Below are positions 59,601-60,000 of a stretch of DNA of 60,000 nt, in pieces (within the stretch, counting starts at the first letter, position 1; each line of letters starts with the position of its first letter). The translations under genes were made by a program, and so were the position numbers. Source of the DNA: Takakia lepidozioides (Eukaryota; Streptophyta; Takakiopsida; Takakiales; Takakiaceae); NCBI GenBank assembly GCA_030704615.1, contig CM060734.1:58050042-58110041 (forward strand), in the 5' to 3' direction. Below the pieces are notes generated by a model that worked only from the letters and a program-made list of their open reading frames with translations, did not search any database and had not been told where the DNA came from.

Positions 59601-60000
59601 TTGTTCCCTGCATCCCTCAGATATCAGTTGGTAGCCCTGGAATATTATTGTCATACGTACCATGAACCCCTTCAAGTTGATCTTCCTCCCTTGTTATGGT
59701 GCAACATCACCTTAGCTAGCTGTGGAATATGCCCTGCCATGTCACAAGGTCCATGGATCAATAATTATCCCTAGAGAATACTCAGGTCACTACAGTCGAC
59801 CAATAATTACCTAGAATACATAGTTACACACTAGAAGTGTAGATCTATAGAGTAGATCTCTATACTACAAGTGAAGTGTTCCTCCTTCCATATAGAAGAG
59901 ACTTTAGCGTGATACCAGCTTCTCCAGTGATGTAGAAATCACGTGTCTTGTACTGTGGGGAGCGCTTCAACCAACCTATCAAGAAAGCATATGTGGGCGA

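Overview
This is nuclear DNA from a land plant. It has spliceosomal introns with GT..AG ends, a plastid-type thiamine gene, a class II trehalose-phosphate synthase, a PLS-class DYW pentatricopeptide (PPR) gene and plant-type CACTA, hAT, Ty3/gypsy and LINE elements. The many PPR copies and the style of the PPR repeats suggest a free-sporing plant (fern or lycophyte, moss possible). I cannot name a species from the sequence alone.

Layout. 1-1.6 kb: 3' end of a Ty3/gypsy element whose integrase carries a C-terminal PHD finger, followed by its LTR and a truncated second LTR start. 1.8-3.7 kb: minus-strand exons of a CACTA-associated gene. 3.9-6.2 kb (minus) and 9.6-11.7 kb (plus): two clusters of decayed, tandemly repeated PPR sequence with fragments of a WWDNR motif. 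Between them lie an internally deleted Ty3/gypsy copy, a G-box hairpin tandem repeat, a TNP2 fragment and two tRNA-like SINEs. 14.9-19.3 kb: class II TPS gene with two short upstream ORFs. 21.9-25.0 kb: seven-exon SpoU-family tRNA methyltransferase, reconstructed exon by exon. 27.5-33.3 kb: ten-exon TH1 (HMP-P kinase / thiamine-phosphate synthase). 35.6-45.0 kb: a LINE split by a CACTA transposon, with one large deletion at the right junction. 45.6-46.9 kb: intronless GSNOR (class III ADH) gene, probably a retrocopy. 48.3-50.4 kb: DYW-type PPR pseudogene in which about 135 bp of the DYW domain is inverted in place. 50.8-54.1 kb: truncated direct duplicate of the 3' part of TH1. 55.19-55.92 kb: complete non-autonomous hAT element with an 8-bp target duplication. 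56.6-57.9 kb: secreted Gly/Pro-rich protein gene with a TATA box. 59.5 kb: another tRNA-like SINE.

Four genes look functional housekeeping or stress genes (TPS, the methyltransferase, TH1, GSNOR), plus the secreted Gly/Pro-rich protein. TH1 makes thiamine phosphate, GSNOR removes formaldehyde and S-nitrosoglutathione, TPS links sugar status to signalling, and the methyltransferase acts on organellar tRNA. They do not form one pathway. The rest is repeat-derived and shows repeated local duplication, inversion and deletion. The exon models below keep an open frame across every junction and restore the family motifs, but no transcript data were available.
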